NCBI RefSeq assembly: GCF_030270585.1
Contig: NZ_BSYI01000002.1
Coordinates: forward strand, 124,001-188,000
DNA length: 64,000 bases
Direction of reading: 5' to 3'
Origin: Paralimibaculum aggregatum
GTDB taxonomy: Bacteria > Pseudomonadota > Alphaproteobacteria > Rhodobacterales > Rhodobacteraceae
Shown: positions 35,461 to 45,181 of the stretch, in pieces
Position numbering within the stretch: the stretch's first letter is position 1
How the letters are laid out: each line of letters begins with the position of its first letter
The notes under the pieces: generated by a model
The model's database searches: none
What the model saw: only the letters and a program-made list of their open reading frames with translations
What the model was told of the DNA's origin: nothing
Translations under genes and position numbers: made by a program

Positions 35461-37632
35461 ATGACCACCGCTTCTCAGCTCGACGCCTTCCGCGCGAGCG
35501 CCGACGAGTTCGCCGGCCATCTCGAGGCCGATCACCGCTTCGTCGCCAGCCTCGAGGGCGCCGCCGACCAGCTCGGCACCTATCTCGGCCTGCCCGGCGA
35601 CATGGAGACCGCGGTCTCGCTGTTCCGCAAGGGCATCGACCTGCCCGACAGCGTGGTGACGGCGCTGAGCCCGCTGCCCTACGGCATCGGCTCGGCGATC
35701 CGCCGCGCCGCCGATATCGGCGAGGATGTCGCCGAGAAGCTGGAGCCGCTGGAGAAGGGCCTCGGCCGGATCGACAGCGCGCTCGAGCCGGTCACCACCG
35801 CGCTGGGCCAGATCGAGGACAAGGCCGGCCGGGTGGAGCCCTATATCGCGCTCGCCGCCGATTACGGCCGGGAGGTGCAGGATGTCGCCGGGATGATCGC
35901 CGCCTCGATGAGCACCGGCATGGTGTTCGGCCACGGGCTGAGCCAGCGCCTCGACGGGTCCGCCAGCTTCATGGACGAGGTCTCGGACTTCCACGGCGGC
36001 TTCGCCGGGGTGCGCGACGATCTCGAGGGCGCCTTCTCGGCGATCGAGACCACGCTGTCGGAGCTGCCGGCGCATCTGATCGACGCCGCCGCCGACACGC
36101 TCGACACCGTGTTCAAGCCGATCTCCAGCGCCTTCGACAGCATCGAGGGCGTGCTCGACCGCGACTACACCGTGATCCCCGGGGTGCCGGCGGTCTTTGT
36201 GCCGAGCCCCTGGGGGCCGGTGCAGATCACCCCGGCGATCCCGCCGCTGGTGGTCAACCCGGCCGATGTGCTCGCCGCCATCGACAACGCCATCGGCGCG
36301 GTGCAGCGCTTCGTCGAGGGGCTGGTCGAGGACGCGCTCGACGCCATCGGCTTCGACCTCTTCGGCGCCATCGACCGGCTGAAGGAGAAGCTGCTGGAGC
36401 CCTTCGAGCCGATGTTCGACGCGGTCGAGTCGGTCGGCGCGAAGATCGCCGAGATCGCCGAGCTGGCGGCGGATGCGATGGCCGCGGCGCGCGCCTTCTT
36501 CGAGGACCTGGCCGACATGCTGATCGACCTCCCGGCCGATCTGTTCGACACCGTCCGCGTCGGCACCGGGGGCGACGACATGCTGGAGGCGCCGCACCCG
36601 ATCGTGCCGCTCGCCATCGGCATGGACGACGGCAGGCTCTCCGACGCGCTCTTCGGCCTCGCCGGCGACGACGGGCTGATCGGCAACCGGGGCGACGACT
36701 TCCTGTTCGGCGGCGCCGGCGACGACAGCCTCGACGGCGGCGCCGACGACGACGAGCTCTATGGCGGCGCGGGGGCCGACAGCTTCCACTTCTCCGGCGA
36801 TTTCGGCCACGACTATGTCAGCGACGGCACCGGCGGCGAGACCCTGTCCTTCGCCGCCGGCGTGACCCTCTCCGCGACCCGCGACGGCGTCGACCTGCAT
36901 CTCGCCGCCGAAGGCACCGACAACGCGGTGACGGTCGAGGGCTGGTACGAGGAGGGCCGCTACGAGGGCGCCCAGATCCGCGTCGGCGGCGAGCTGGTCG
37001 AGATCGCCGGCAAGGCCCCGGCCCCGGCCGCCGGCACCCCGGACGACGACCATTTCGACTTTGCCGCCCCGGCCGGGCGCGAGATCGACGGCGGCGCCGG
37101 CATCGACACCGTGAGCTACGCCCTGTCGCGCAAGGATGTCGAGGACCGGGTGCTCGCCGACGGCAGCGTCGAGATCGAGCACGCCGATGGCCGCATCGAC
37201 CGGCTGACCGATGTCGAGCGCGTGGAGTTCGACGACGGCGCCTATCTCTTCGGCATGCGCGCCGAGGCCGAGACCACCTACCGGCTCTATGCCGCCTCGC
37301 TCGGCCGCACCCCGGACGAGGCCGGCCTGCGCTTCTGGGACGGCGTGCTGGAGACCGGCTTCGAGCTGCTGGACGCGGCGGAGGAGTTCCTCGGCAGCGG
37401 CGAGTTCGCCGGGCGCTTCGAGGGCATCGTGCCGGAGGCCGGGGACTATGTCTCCGCGTTCTACGAGAACGTGCTCGGCCGGGTGCCCGATGGCGGCGGC
37501 TTCGACCACTGGGTCGGCGTGCTCGAGGGCGGGCTGATGGATGCCGCCGACCTGCTGCTCGAATTCGTCGACGCGCCGGAGAACCTCGCCAACCAGGCCG
37601 AGAACTACGACGACGGGATCTGGGTGGCCTGA
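35461..37632 (+). CDS. RTX exoprotein with C-terminal DUF4214
   Basis: A 723-residue protein. Residues 1-370 are mainly amphipathic helix without a recognised family. Residues about 385-450 hold degenerate RTX nonapeptide repeats (GNRGDDFLFGGAGDDSLDGG and DDDELYGGAGADSF) that bind calcium after secretion. A beta-rich part follows, then a DUF4214 domain (about 600-723; YRLYAASLGRTPDEAGLRFWDG and YENVLGRVPDGGGFDHWVG). No Sec signal is present and RTX with a C-terminal module fits type I secretion. I chose ATG 35461 since GAGGAG stands 7 bases upstream, rather than ATG 35446. The function of the helical part is unknown; it might be a surface or toxin-like protein. Confidence 0.82.
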   Translation: MTTASQLDAFRASADEFAGHLEADHRFVASLEGAADQLGTYLGLPGDMETAVSLFRKGIDLPDSVVTALSPLPYGIGSAIRRAADIGEDVAEKLEPLEKGLGRIDSALEPVTTALGQIEDKAGRVEPYIALAADYGREVQDVAGMIAASMSTGMVFGHGLSQRLDGSASFMDEVSDFHGGFAGVRDDLEGAFSAIETTLSELPAHLIDAAADTLDTVFKPISSAFDSIEGVLDRDYTVIPGVPAVFVPSPWGPVQITPAIPPLVVNPADVLAAIDNAIGAVQRFVEGLVEDALDAIGFDLFGAIDRLKEKLLEPFEPMFDAVESVGAKIAEIAELAADAMAAARAFFEDLADMLIDLPADLFDTVRVGTGGDDMLEAPHPIVPLAIGMDDGRLSDALFGLAGDDGLIGNRGDDFLFGGAGDDSLDGGADDDELYGGAGADSFHFSGDFGHDYVSDGTGGETLSFAAGVTLSATRDGVDLHLAAEGTDNAVTVEGWYEEGRYEGAQIRVGGELVEIAGKAPAPAAGTPDDDHFDFAAPAGREIDGGAGIDTVSYALSRKDVEDRVLADGSVEIEHADGRIDRLTDVERVEFDDGAYLFGMRAEAETTYRLYAASLGRTPDEAGLRFWDGVLETGFELLDAAEEFLGSGEFAGRFEGIVPEAGDYVSAFYENVLGRVPDGGGFDHWVGVLEGGLMDAADLLLEFVDAPENLANQAENYDDGIWVA

Positions 37633-37649
37633 GCCCGCCCCGACCGGCT

Positions 37650-37702
37650 CCGCGGCGCGCCTTCCGGCGCCGCGGCGACAGGGCCGCGGTTTCGCGGCCC
37701 TT
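37650..37702 (+). terminator. Two tandem hairpins after the RTX gene
   Basis: CCGCGGCGC (37650-37658) pairs with 37667-37675, and GGGCCGCG (37681-37688) pairs with CGCGGCCC (37693-37700) around GTTT, followed by TT. They begin 18 bases past the stop at 37632 and are the best terminator-like structure on this strand, though the T-run is only two bases. Confidence 0.6.
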
Positions 37703-37816
37703 CCCCGTGGCCCAGCCAGATTTCGCGTGATAGTTTCCCCCGAACCGAAGCAGGCGAGACCAGGCGCAGCGCGCGGCACAGCGCGCCGCCCAGCAGGTAA
37801 CAGGGGGTTCCCGGAG

Positions 37817-39631
37817 ATGGATGACTTCAGATCGTTCGCCATGATGGCAGGCGTGGCGGTGGCCGGCGGGCTGATCGGGCACTCCGTCGGCGTGATGCAG
37901 GCCGAGGACACCGCCATCGTCGATCGCATCGAGGGGCTCGGCGCGCAGGTCCAGGCGATGGCCGACACCCCCGCCGCGCTGGCCGACCTGCAGGCCCAGG
38001 TGCTGGCGCTCGGCACGCGGATCGAGGGGCTGGACGGCCAGGTCGCCGGCGTCGACGGGCAGGTCTCGGCGCTCGGCGGCGAGATCGGCGCGCTCGGGGT
38101 GAGCGTCGGCGGGCTGGTCGGCGACCTCACCGGGCTCGACGGGACGGTGGCGGCGCTCGGCGGCGAGATCGCGGCGCTCGGCGGCGTCGTCGAGGGGGTC
38201 GATGCCGACATGGTCGAGACCGGCGCGGCGATCGCCGGGATCGAGGCCGCGGCCGACCGGCTCGACGCCCGGCTCGGCTCGCTGGAGACCGTGGTCGAGG
38301 GCGCCGTCGGCATGATCGGCGAGCTGCAGGAGATCACCGGCTCGCTCGACGGCGCGGTGGTCGGCCTCGCCGAGGCGCAGGGCATGGCGGCCGAGGAGAT
38401 CGCCGGGCTCGGCGAGAGCATGGCGACGCTGGCCGAGGATGTCGACGACGCCGCGGCGATCGCCGCCGAGCTGCAGGGCGAGACCGCGCTGATGAGCCTC
38501 GAGCTCTCCGAGGGGATGCGCGACGGCACCGACATGGGCGCGCGGCTCGAGGCGCTGGAGGCCGGCATGGCGGGCCTGCTCGGCGCGATCGGGCGCAGCG
38601 AGGCCGAGCTCGGCGCGCTGAGCGCGGCGGTCGCGGCGCTGAGCGCGATGCCGGAGGAGAGCCGCGACGGCGGCGCCGGCCGGTCCGGCGAGGCCAGCGA
38701 TGCCGCCGGCGCGCAGGACGACACCCCGCCGGCCACCGAGCTCGGCGGCGAGGGCGATGCCGAGGGCGTGCCGCAGCCGAGCGGCAGCGCCGGCGCCGAG
38801 GGCTCCGACAGCGCCGATGCCGAGGGCGAGGGCGACGACGTCTCCGACGCGGTCGGGAAACCCGGGCCGGCCGCCGGCCAGGGCGACGACGCGGATGGCG
38901 GCGCGGAGGGCGGCGCGGCCGGCGGCGACGAGGTCTCCGACCAGGTCGGCAAGGAGGCGCCCGCGCCGGACCCGGCCGATGACGGCGGCGAGGTCTCGGA
39001 TGCCGTCGGCAAGGAGGCGCCCGCCCCGGTCGATGACGGCGAGGATGTCTCCGACGCGGTCGGCAAGGAGGATGCCGGCGGCCAGCAGACCGAGCCGCCG
39101 GCCGCCGCGCCGGAGCCCGACGGCGCCCCCGAGGCCGAGGCCGCGCCGGCCGACGAGCCCGCCCCGGCCGACGATGCGGCAGAGGAAGCGGCCTCCGAGG
39201 GCGAGCCGGCCCCCACCGATGACGCGGCAGAGGAAGAGGCCACCGAGGGCGAACCCGCCCCCACCGATGACGCGGCAGAGGAAGCGGCCACCGAGGGCGA
39301 GCCAGCCCCAGCCGATGACGCCGCCGAGGAAGCGGCCACCGAGGGCGAACCGGCCCCCGCCGATGACGCGGCAGAGGAAGAGGCCACCGAGGGCGAACCC
39401 GCCCCCGCCGATGACGCCGCAGAGGAAGAGGCCACCGAGGGCGAACCGGCCCCCACCGATGACGCGGCCGAGGAAGCGGCCACCGAGGGCGAGCCAGCCC
39501 CAGCCGATGACGCCGCCGAGGAAGCGGCCACCGAGGGCGAACCCGCCCCCACCGATGACACGGCCGAGGAAGAGGCAACCGAGGGCGAACCCGCCCCGGA
39601 GCCGGCCCGCGAGGACGGCACCCAGAACTGA
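37817..39631 (+). CDS. Membrane-anchored coiled-coil protein with acidic repeat tail, unknown
   Basis: A 604-residue protein. One helix (about 7-27, FAMMAGVAVAGGLIGHSVGV) is followed by a long coiled coil of Gly/Leu/Val heptad-like repeats (about 30-290, e.g. IEGLDGQVAGVDGQVSALGG). The rest is disordered and acidic: four copies of a [DE]VSD[AQ]VGK[EP] motif (about 340-420), then nine near-identical 16-residue units of the type DDAAEEAATEGEPAPT. I do not know the family. It may tether the envelope to a partner or organise the membrane. There is a possible -10, TAGTTT, at 37731 but no -35. It is followed by 2.4 kb without genes. Confidence 0.6.
   Translation: MDDFRSFAMMAGVAVAGGLIGHSVGVMQAEDTAIVDRIEGLGAQVQAMADTPAALADLQAQVLALGTRIEGLDGQVAGVDGQVSALGGEIGALGVSVGGLVGDLTGLDGTVAALGGEIAALGGVVEGVDADMVETGAAIAGIEAAADRLDARLGSLETVVEGAVGMIGELQEITGSLDGAVVGLAEAQGMAAEEIAGLGESMATLAEDVDDAAAIAAELQGETALMSLELSEGMRDGTDMGARLEALEAGMAGLLGAIGRSEAELGALSAAVAALSAMPEESRDGGAGRSGEASDAAGAQDDTPPATELGGEGDAEGVPQPSGSAGAEGSDSADAEGEGDDVSDAVGKPGPAAGQGDDADGGAEGGAAGGDEVSDQVGKEAPAPDPADDGGEVSDAVGKEAPAPVDDGEDVSDAVGKEDAGGQQTEPPAAAPEPDGAPEAEAAPADEPAPADDAAEEAASEGEPAPTDDAAEEEATEGEPAPTDDAAEEAATEGEPAPADDAAEEAATEGEPAPADDAAEEEATEGEPAPADDAAEEEATEGEPAPTDDAAEEAATEGEPAPADDAAEEAATEGEPAPTDDTAEEEATEGEPAPEPAREDGTQN
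39170..39601 (+). repeat. Nine 48-bp repeats inside the coiled-coil gene
   Basis: Exactly nine units of 48 bp encode DDAAEEAATEGEPAPT with small changes (A/E at position 7, S/T at 9, T/A/E at 16; one DDTA). Blocks of two or three units are identical at the DNA level, which shows recent expansion by slippage or unequal recombination and suggests length variation between strains. Confidence 0.85.
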
Positions 39632-39739
39632 ACGCCCGGGATGCGGGATCACCGCGGGCGGCCCAAACGGCCGCCCGCAGCATGTCCAAAGCTGACCGCC
39701 CCGGCCGCCCCCGGTAGCCTCGCCGGTCCCCTTGTCCAC

Positions 39740-41930
39740 CCGCCCGCCCTCCTCGGCCTGCCACTAGGCCCTGACGTACCGGCGACAGCCCCGGCCTCCC
39801 GCAACAGGCACCCCACGCCGCCCGCCTCCACGCACCGGCCCCCTCCGGCCTGCCACCATGTTCAGACGCACCGGCGACGGCCACGGCTTCCCGCAACAGG
39901 CACCCCACGCCGCCCGCCTCCACGCGCCGGCCCCCCTCCGGCCTGCCACCATGTTCAGACGCACCGGCGACGGCCACCGCTTTCCACAACGGTCATCCTC
40001 GCCGCCCGCCTCCGCCGGCCGTCCCACCCGACCTGCCACCGCGTCCCGACGCGCTAACCGGGGACACCCGCTCCCGGCGCCCTTGCCGGCACCGCTCTCC
40101 GCCCGCCTCCACCGGCCGCCCCTCCCCGGCCTGTCACCGTTTCCCGGCCCGCCGGCCGGGGCATCGGCCTTCCCGCGCCCAGCGGCCCTGCCGGCAACAC
40201 TCCTCGGCCGCCTGCGCGGGCCCGACACTCCCAGCCCTGCCACCGCGTCCTGACGCGCCGACCGAGGCCCCGGCCTCCCGTACCCGGCAGCCCTGCCGGC
40301 GCCACTCGCCGCCCTCCCCTTCGGGTCCGCCCTCTCCGGCAGACCACCACCTTCTGGCGCGCCAATCGGGGCTTTGGCCTCCCGCGTCGGACAATTCTCA
40401 CCGCGACGCCCGGCGCTTCAGGTCGGCACATCTCGGGCCCGCCGGGGCGCTGCCTCCCGCTCCCGGCAGCTCTACCGGTGCCCCTCTCCGGCCTCCTCGG
40501 CAGGGCCGACGTTATTGGGCCCGCTACGGCTTCCCGACAAGCCGGCCGGGGCCTCCACCGCCCGTACCCGGCGGCCCTGCGGGCTCTGCTCGCCGGGCGC
40601 TGCGCGCAGGTCCGGCGCTCTCGGGCATGTCGTCGCCTTCCCAGCGTAGCGGCCGGGGCCTCGGCCTCCCGCAATCGGCGGCAGTGCCGGTGCCGCTCGG
40701 CGCCCGTCTCGACGGGGCCACCGCTATCCGGTCCGCGGCCGCTTCTCGAAGCGCCGGTCGGAGAGTCCACCTCCCGCTCCCGGCGGCCCTGCAGGCAGCG
40801 CTCACCGCCGGCCGCTGCGGGTCCGTCGCTCACGGGCGTGTCGCTGCATCACGACACGCCTGCCGGGGCCTCGGACCGCCCGCACCCGGCGGCCCTATGG
40901 GTGGCGCTCGCCGCTGGGCTCCGCTGGTCCGCCGCTCTCGGGCCCGTCACGGCGTCCTGACACCCCGGCCGCGGACCCGGCCCTCCTGCATATGGCAGCT
41001 TTGCGGGCACCGCCCTCTGCCGGCCTCTGCGGGCTGCCGCTCTCGGGGCAGTCATTGCCTCCAGACATGCCGGCCGGGGCCTCGGCCCTCCCGCGCCCGG
41101 CGGTCGTGCGGGCACCGCTCGCCACCCGTTTCCGAGGGTCCGGCGCTCTCGGGCTGCAACCATGTCCTCGGGGTCCGGCCAAGGCTCCGGCCTGCCGTCG
41201 CCCGGCGGAGCTGCGGATGGCGCTTGCGGCGGGGCTCCGCGGGGCCGGCGCTCTCTGGCATGGCATCGGGGCCTGACGCGACGGACGGCGTGTCGGCCCT
41301 CACGCGCCTGGCGGCCCTGCGGGGCAGCGCTCGCCGCTGCCCTCTGCGGGTCAGCCACTCTCGGGCTCGTCATCGCGTCCCGATGCCCCGGCCGGGGACT
41401 CGGCCCTCCTGCACGCAACAACTCTGCGGGCAGCGTTCGCCGCTGGCGTCCGCAGATCCGGCACTTTCGGGCCTGTCACAGCGTCCCGATGCTCCGGCCG
41501 GAGACTCGGCACTTCTACACAAGACAGCTCTGTGGGACAGCGCTCGCCGCCCGCTTCCACGGGGCCGGCGTGGTCGAGGCTGCAACCATGTCCTCGGGGT
41601 CCGGCCGAGGCTCCGTCCTGCCGTCGCCCGGCGGAGCTGCGGACGGCGCTTGCGGCGGGGCTCCGCGGGCCGGCGCTCTCTGGCATGGCGCCGGGGTCTG
41701 GCGCGGCAGCCGGGGCTTCGGCCCTGCCGCTTCCGGCGGCCCCGGGGCGGCGCTCGCCGGGTGCCTTCGCGGGTCTGCCGCTTCAAGGCGTGGCGCCGTT
41801 TCCCGGCGCGGCGGCCGGGGCTTCGGCCTGCCGCGACGGCACCATTGCGGGCCGCGCCTGCGCCGGTCTCCGCGGCTCCGCCGGGGCCGGATGCGCCGCC
41901 TGCCGCGGGCGCCTCACCGGCACGTCACGG
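39740..41930. repeat. Tandem array, unit about 105 bp (93 bp at the left end), about 20 degenerate copies
   Basis: Fills the gap 39632-42044. An anchor close to CCGGGGCCTCGGCCTCCCG recurs at about 40443, 40547, 40654, 40759, 40864, 40970, 41075, 41180, 41285, 41393, 41499, 41606, 41711 and 41816; spacings are 104-108 bp. The left part (39763, 39855, 39948; CCACCATGTTCAGACGC in the last two) has a 93-bp unit. Two copies carry perfect 12-bp palindromes, CCCCGGCCGGGG (41386) and CTCCGGCCGGAG (41492). A 112-bp stretch at 41154 is repeated almost exactly 426 bp later (41581), a higher-order duplication of four units. Confidence 0.85.
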
Positions 41931-41931
41931 C

Positions 41932-41960
41932 TTCACAAAGCGGCGGGCGCGGCCTAGGGT
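41932..41960 (+). promoter_or_regulatory. Promoter of frmA
   Basis: TTCACA (41932-41937), a 17-nt spacer and TAGGGT (41955-41960), 84 bp upstream of the frmA ATG and right at the right-hand end of the 105-bp array. Confidence 0.5.
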
Positions 41961-42044
41961 CCAGCGGAGCACCGGGCGGCGGGCGCCGTAGCGGAACCCG
42001 CATCCCGGAGCGAGCATCACGGGCCGACAGGATGGGAGCTATTC

Positions 42045-43157
42045 ATGCGGACACGCGCAGCAGTGGCATTCGAGGCGGGCAGGCCGCTCGAGGTGACAGA
42101 GGTCAATCTCGAGGGGCCGAAGGCCGGCGAGGTGCTGGTCGAGATCAAGGCCACCGGCCTCTGCCACACCGACGAGTTCACCCGCTCGGGCGCCGATCCC
42201 GAGGGCGCCTTCCCGGCGATCCTCGGCCATGAGGGCGCCGGCGTGGTGCTCGAGGTCGGCCCCGGCGTGACCTCGCTGGAGCCGGGCGACCACGTGATCC
42301 CACTCTACACCCCGGAATGCCGGGAATGCGAATACTGCCTCAACCCCAAGACCAATCTCTGCCAGTCGATCCGCTCGACCCAGGGCCAGGGCCTGATGCC
42401 CGACGGCACCTCGCGCTTCTCCACCCTCGATGGCAAGCCGATCCTGCACTACATGGGCTGCTCGACCTTCGCCAACCACACCGTGCTGCCGGAGATCGCG
42501 CTGGCCAAGGTGCGCAAGGACGCGCCCTTCGACAAGATCTGCTACATCGGCTGCGGCGTCACCACCGGCATCGGCGCGGTGATCAACACCGCCAAGGTCG
42601 AGATCGGCTCGCGCTGCGTGGTGTTCGGCCTCGGCGGCATCGGGCTCAACGTGATCCAGGGCTGCCGGCTGGCCGGCGCCAACCAGATCATCGGCGTCGA
42701 TCTCAACAACGACCGCAAGGCCTGGGGCGAGCGCTTCGGCATGACCGATTTCGTCAACCCCTCGGAGATCGAGGGCGATCTCGTCGGCCACCTGGTCGAG
42801 CTGACCGGCGGCGGCGCCGATTACAGCTTCGAGTGCATCGGCAATGTCAACGTGATGCGCGCCGCGCTGGAATGCGCCCACAAGGGCTGGGGCGAGAGCA
42901 TCATCATCGGCGTCGCGCCGGCCGGGGCGGAGATCTCCACCCGGCCGTTCCAGCTGGTCACCGGGCGCACCTGGAAGGGCACCGCCTTCGGCGGCGCGCG
43001 CGGGCGCACCGATGTGCCGAAGATCGTCGACTGGTACATGCAGGGCAAGATCGAGATCGACCCGATGATCACCCACACGCTCAGCCTCGACGAGATCAAC
43101 AAGGGCTTCGACCTGATGCACGAGGGCGCCTCGATCCGCGCCGTCGTGGTCTACTGA
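42045..43157 (+). CDS. frmA: S-(hydroxymethyl)glutathione dehydrogenase / class III alcohol dehydrogenase
   Basis: A 370-residue zinc enzyme. Formaldehyde reacts with glutathione and FrmA oxidises the adduct with NAD to S-formylglutathione. Catalytic zinc ligands are in TGLCHTDEF and the GHEGAGVV motif; the structural zinc comes from [18 protein letters not shown] binds at [12 protein letters not shown]. These, the 370-residue length and the Asp/Arg around ADxNxxK ([10 protein letters not shown]) match class III enzymes. The frmB gene lies 1.2 kb downstream on the same strand with two others between; the promoter is the TTCACA / TAGGGT pair. Confidence 0.95.
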   Translation: MRTRAAVAFEAGRPLEVTEVNLEGPKAGEVLVEIKATGLCHTDEFTRSGADPEGAFPAILGHEGAGVVLEVGPGVTSLEPGDHVIPLYTPECRECEYCLNPKTNLCQSIRSTQGQGLMPDGTSRFSTLDGKPILHYMGCSTFANHTVLPEIALAKVRKDAPFDKICYIGCGVTTGIGAVINTAKVEIGSRCVVFGLGGIGLNVIQGCRLAGANQIIGVDLNNDRKAWGERFGMTDFVNPSEIEGDLVGHLVELTGGGADYSFECIGNVNVMRAALECAHKGWGESIIIGVAPAGAEISTRPFQLVTGRTWKGTAFGGARGRTDVPKIVDWYMQGKIEIDPMITHTLSLDEINKGFDLMHEGASIRAVVVY

Positions 43158-43164
43158 GGCCGGG

Positions 43165-43689
43165 GTGGCGCCCTCCGGACCGGAGCGGGTCGCCGCCGCC
43201 GCCGCGGCGCTCGGGCTGGCGGTGGCGGTGCGGCGCATGCCGGCCTCGACCCGCACCGCGGAGGACGCCGCCGCGGCCTGCGGCTGCGATGTCGCGCAGA
43301 TCGTGAAGTCGCTGGTCTTCGCCGTCGAGGGCGCGGCCGGGGACGCGCCGGAGGGCGCCGGGAGCCCGGAGAACGCGGAGAACACGGGGGGCGCGCTGCG
43401 CCTGCTGCTGGTCTCCGGCGCCAACCGGGTCGATCCCGGGGCGGTGGCGGCACGCACCGGCGAGCGCCTCGGCCGGGCCGATGCCAAGCGCGTGCGCGCC
43501 GCCACCGGCTTCGCCATCGGCGGCATCCCGCCCTTTGGCCATGCCGCGCCGGTGCCGGTGCTGATGGACCGCGACCTGCTCGCCCACGGCACCGTCTGGG
43601 CCGCCGCCGGAGCGCCGGACGCGGTCTTCGAGATCGCGCCGGAACGCCTCCGCGAGGCCACCGGCGCACGGGTGATCGCGATGAGCTGA
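43165..43689 (+). CDS. YbaK/EbsC-type aminoacyl-tRNA editing (trans-editing) domain protein
   Basis: A 174-residue stand-alone editing domain. It hydrolyses mischarged tRNAs, in this family typically Cys- or Ala-tRNA(Pro). The signs are TAEDAAAACGCDVAQIVKSLVFA (conserved Cys/Asp/Lys segment), the TGFAIGGIPPFGH loop (GxxPxGH, the substrate loop) and a final FEIAPERL. It starts with GTG seven bases after the frmA stop. Its presence in a formaldehyde cluster is not explained; the pair may be linked only by sharing a promoter. Confidence 0.85.
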   Translation: MAPSGPERVAAAAAALGLAVAVRRMPASTRTAEDAAAACGCDVAQIVKSLVFAVEGAAGDAPEGAGSPENAENTGGALRLLLVSGANRVDPGAVAARTGERLGRADAKRVRAATGFAIGGIPPFGHAAPVPVLMDRDLLAHGTVWAAAGAPDAVFEIAPERLREATGARVIAMS

Positions 43690-43772
43690 GCCGGGTCCTT
43701 GCCGGTCCGTCCGGCCCCCGGCACCAACCGCCCCGCCGCATCGCGGCCCGGGCGCCAGAGGGAGAGAGACGG

Positions 43773-44174
43773 ATGGCACAGGTGACACGCTCGGTGACGC
43801 TCGCCGCAAGCCCCGAAGAGGTCTGGGCGGCGATCGGCGGCTTCCAGTCGCTGGCGGACTGGCACCCCGGCTTCGCCAGCTCGACGCGCGAGGACATCGG
43901 CTCGGCCGAGCATCGCCGGCTGGCGCTGGCCGACGGCAGCGAGCTGCTCGAGAAGCATCTCGGCGCCGACAGCGCCTCCTACGGCTACGCCATCGTCGAC
44001 GGCCCGCTGCCGATCAGCCATTACCGCGCCACCATCGCGGTGGTGCCGGCAGGGTCCGGCTCGGCGGTGGTCTGGTCGTCGATCTTCACCGCCAAGGAGC
44101 CCGGCGTCGAGGACACCATCGCCGGGGTCTACGAGGCCGGCCTCGCCGCGCTGAAGGAGCGTTTCGGCGGCTGA
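43773..44174 (+). CDS. SRPBCC (START-like) family small protein
   Basis: A 133-residue single-domain protein. The beginning VTRSVTLAASPEEVWAAIGGFQSLADWHPGF is a textbook SRPBCC/polyketide-cyclase start and the final helix (AGVYEAGLAALKERF) closes the fold; a ligand cavity is expected. Its ligand is unknown. The ATG has GAGGGAGAG upstream. It lies between the YbaK-type and frmB genes. Confidence 0.82.
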   Translation: MAQVTRSVTLAASPEEVWAAIGGFQSLADWHPGFASSTREDIGSAEHRRLALADGSELLEKHLGADSASYGYAIVDGPLPISHYRATIAVVPAGSGSAVVWSSIFTAKEPGVEDTIAGVYEAGLAALKERFGG

Positions 44175-44238
44175 CCGGCCGCCTCCGGATACCGCCGCCT
44201 CCGGCCCTGCCGGGCCCCCGTTCCGGGGCCTCGGCACG

Positions 44239-44291
44239 GCCCATGCCCGCCGCCTCCGGGTGGGCGGGCGGGGGAGGCGGCGGGCATGGGC
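44239..44291. repeat. Long hairpin with G-quadruplex loop, copy 2
   Basis: A perfect 19-bp stem (GCCCATGCCCGCCGCCTCC at 44239-44257 with its complement at 44273-44291) and the identical 15-nt loop GGGTGGGCGGGCGGG. The inner 13 stem bases equal those of copy 1 (35144-35198), while the outer bases differ (CCCAT against CCCGGG) and remain paired. It sits 66 bp before frmB. Confidence 0.85.
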
Positions 44292-44356
44292 GGCCGGCCA
44301 CGGCCGCTCCCGTCACCCCCTGAAACCCCACCATCACCGACACTGAGGAGAGGGAT

Positions 44357-45181
44357 ATGGAAACCGTCTCGGAGAACCGCGCCTTCGGCGGCGTGCAGGG
44401 CGTCTATCGCCATGCCTCCACCGCCTGCGGCTGCGACATGACCTTCGCCGTCTACCTGCCGCCCGAGGCCGAGGACGGCCCGGTGCCCTGCCTCTGGTAT
44501 CTCTCGGGGCTGACCTGCACCCACGAGAACGCCATGACCAAGGCCGGCGCGCAGGGCTTCGCCGCCGATTACGGCCTCGCGCTGGTGTTCCCGGACACCT
44601 CGCCGCGCGGGCCGGGCGTGGCCGATGACGAGGCCTATGACCTCGGCCAGGGCGCGGGCTTCTATGTCGATGCCACCGAGGCCCCCTGGGCGCCGCATTT
44701 CCGCATGGAGAGCTACGTCACCGAGGAGCTCGCGCAGCTCGTCGCCGCCGAGTTCCCCGTCGATCCCGGGCGCTTCGGCATCACCGGGCATTCCATGGGC
44801 GGGCACGGCGCGCTGACCCTCGCGATGCGCCATCCCGAGCGCTACGCCTCGCTCTCGGCGCTGGCGCCGATCGCCCATCCCGCCGGCTCGGACTGGGGCC
44901 AGAAGCAGCTCGGCGCCTATCTCGGCGCCAATGCGTCGGTCTGGGCCGAGCACGACGCCGCGCTGCTGCTCAGGAGCCGCGGCTGGCACGGCGAGATCCT
45001 CGTCGACCAGGGCAGCGACGACCAGTTCATCGACCTGCTGCAGCCCGAGGCGCTGGCCGCCGCGCTGGCCGAGACCCGCACGCCGCACATGATGCGGATC
45101 CAGCCGGGCTACGATCACAGCTATTTCTTCGTCGCCTCGGTGATCGAGGAGCACATCGCCTGGCACGCCGCCCGGCTCTGA
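44357..45181 (+). CDS. frmB: S-formylglutathione hydrolase
   Basis: A 274-residue alpha/beta-hydrolase (esterase D type) that splits S-formylglutathione to formate and glutathione, the step after FrmA. The serine elbow is GHSMGGHGAL, the Asp is in QGSDDQF and the His in YDHSYFF. The N-terminal SGLTCTHENAMTKAG is diagnostic of the family. Its ATG has a GGAGAGGG ribosome site. The G-quadruplex hairpin copy 2 lies directly upstream and might affect its expression. Confidence 0.95.
   Translation: METVSENRAFGGVQGVYRHASTACGCDMTFAVYLPPEAEDGPVPCLWYLSGLTCTHENAMTKAGAQGFAADYGLALVFPDTSPRGPGVADDEAYDLGQGAGFYVDATEAPWAPHFRMESYVTEELAQLVAAEFPVDPGRFGITGHSMGGHGALTLAMRHPERYASLSALAPIAHPAGSDWGQKQLGAYLGANASVWAEHDAALLLRSRGWHGEILVDQGSDDQFIDLLQPEALAAALAETRTPHMMRIQPGYDHSYFFVASVIEEHIAWHAARL

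Noticed and set aside
40627-41991. 454-codon open frame through the 105-bp array
   Set aside because: The unit is 35 codons, so a repeat protein was considered. Spacings vary between 104 and 108 bp, the frame shifts between units, and there is no ribosome site or conserved peptide.
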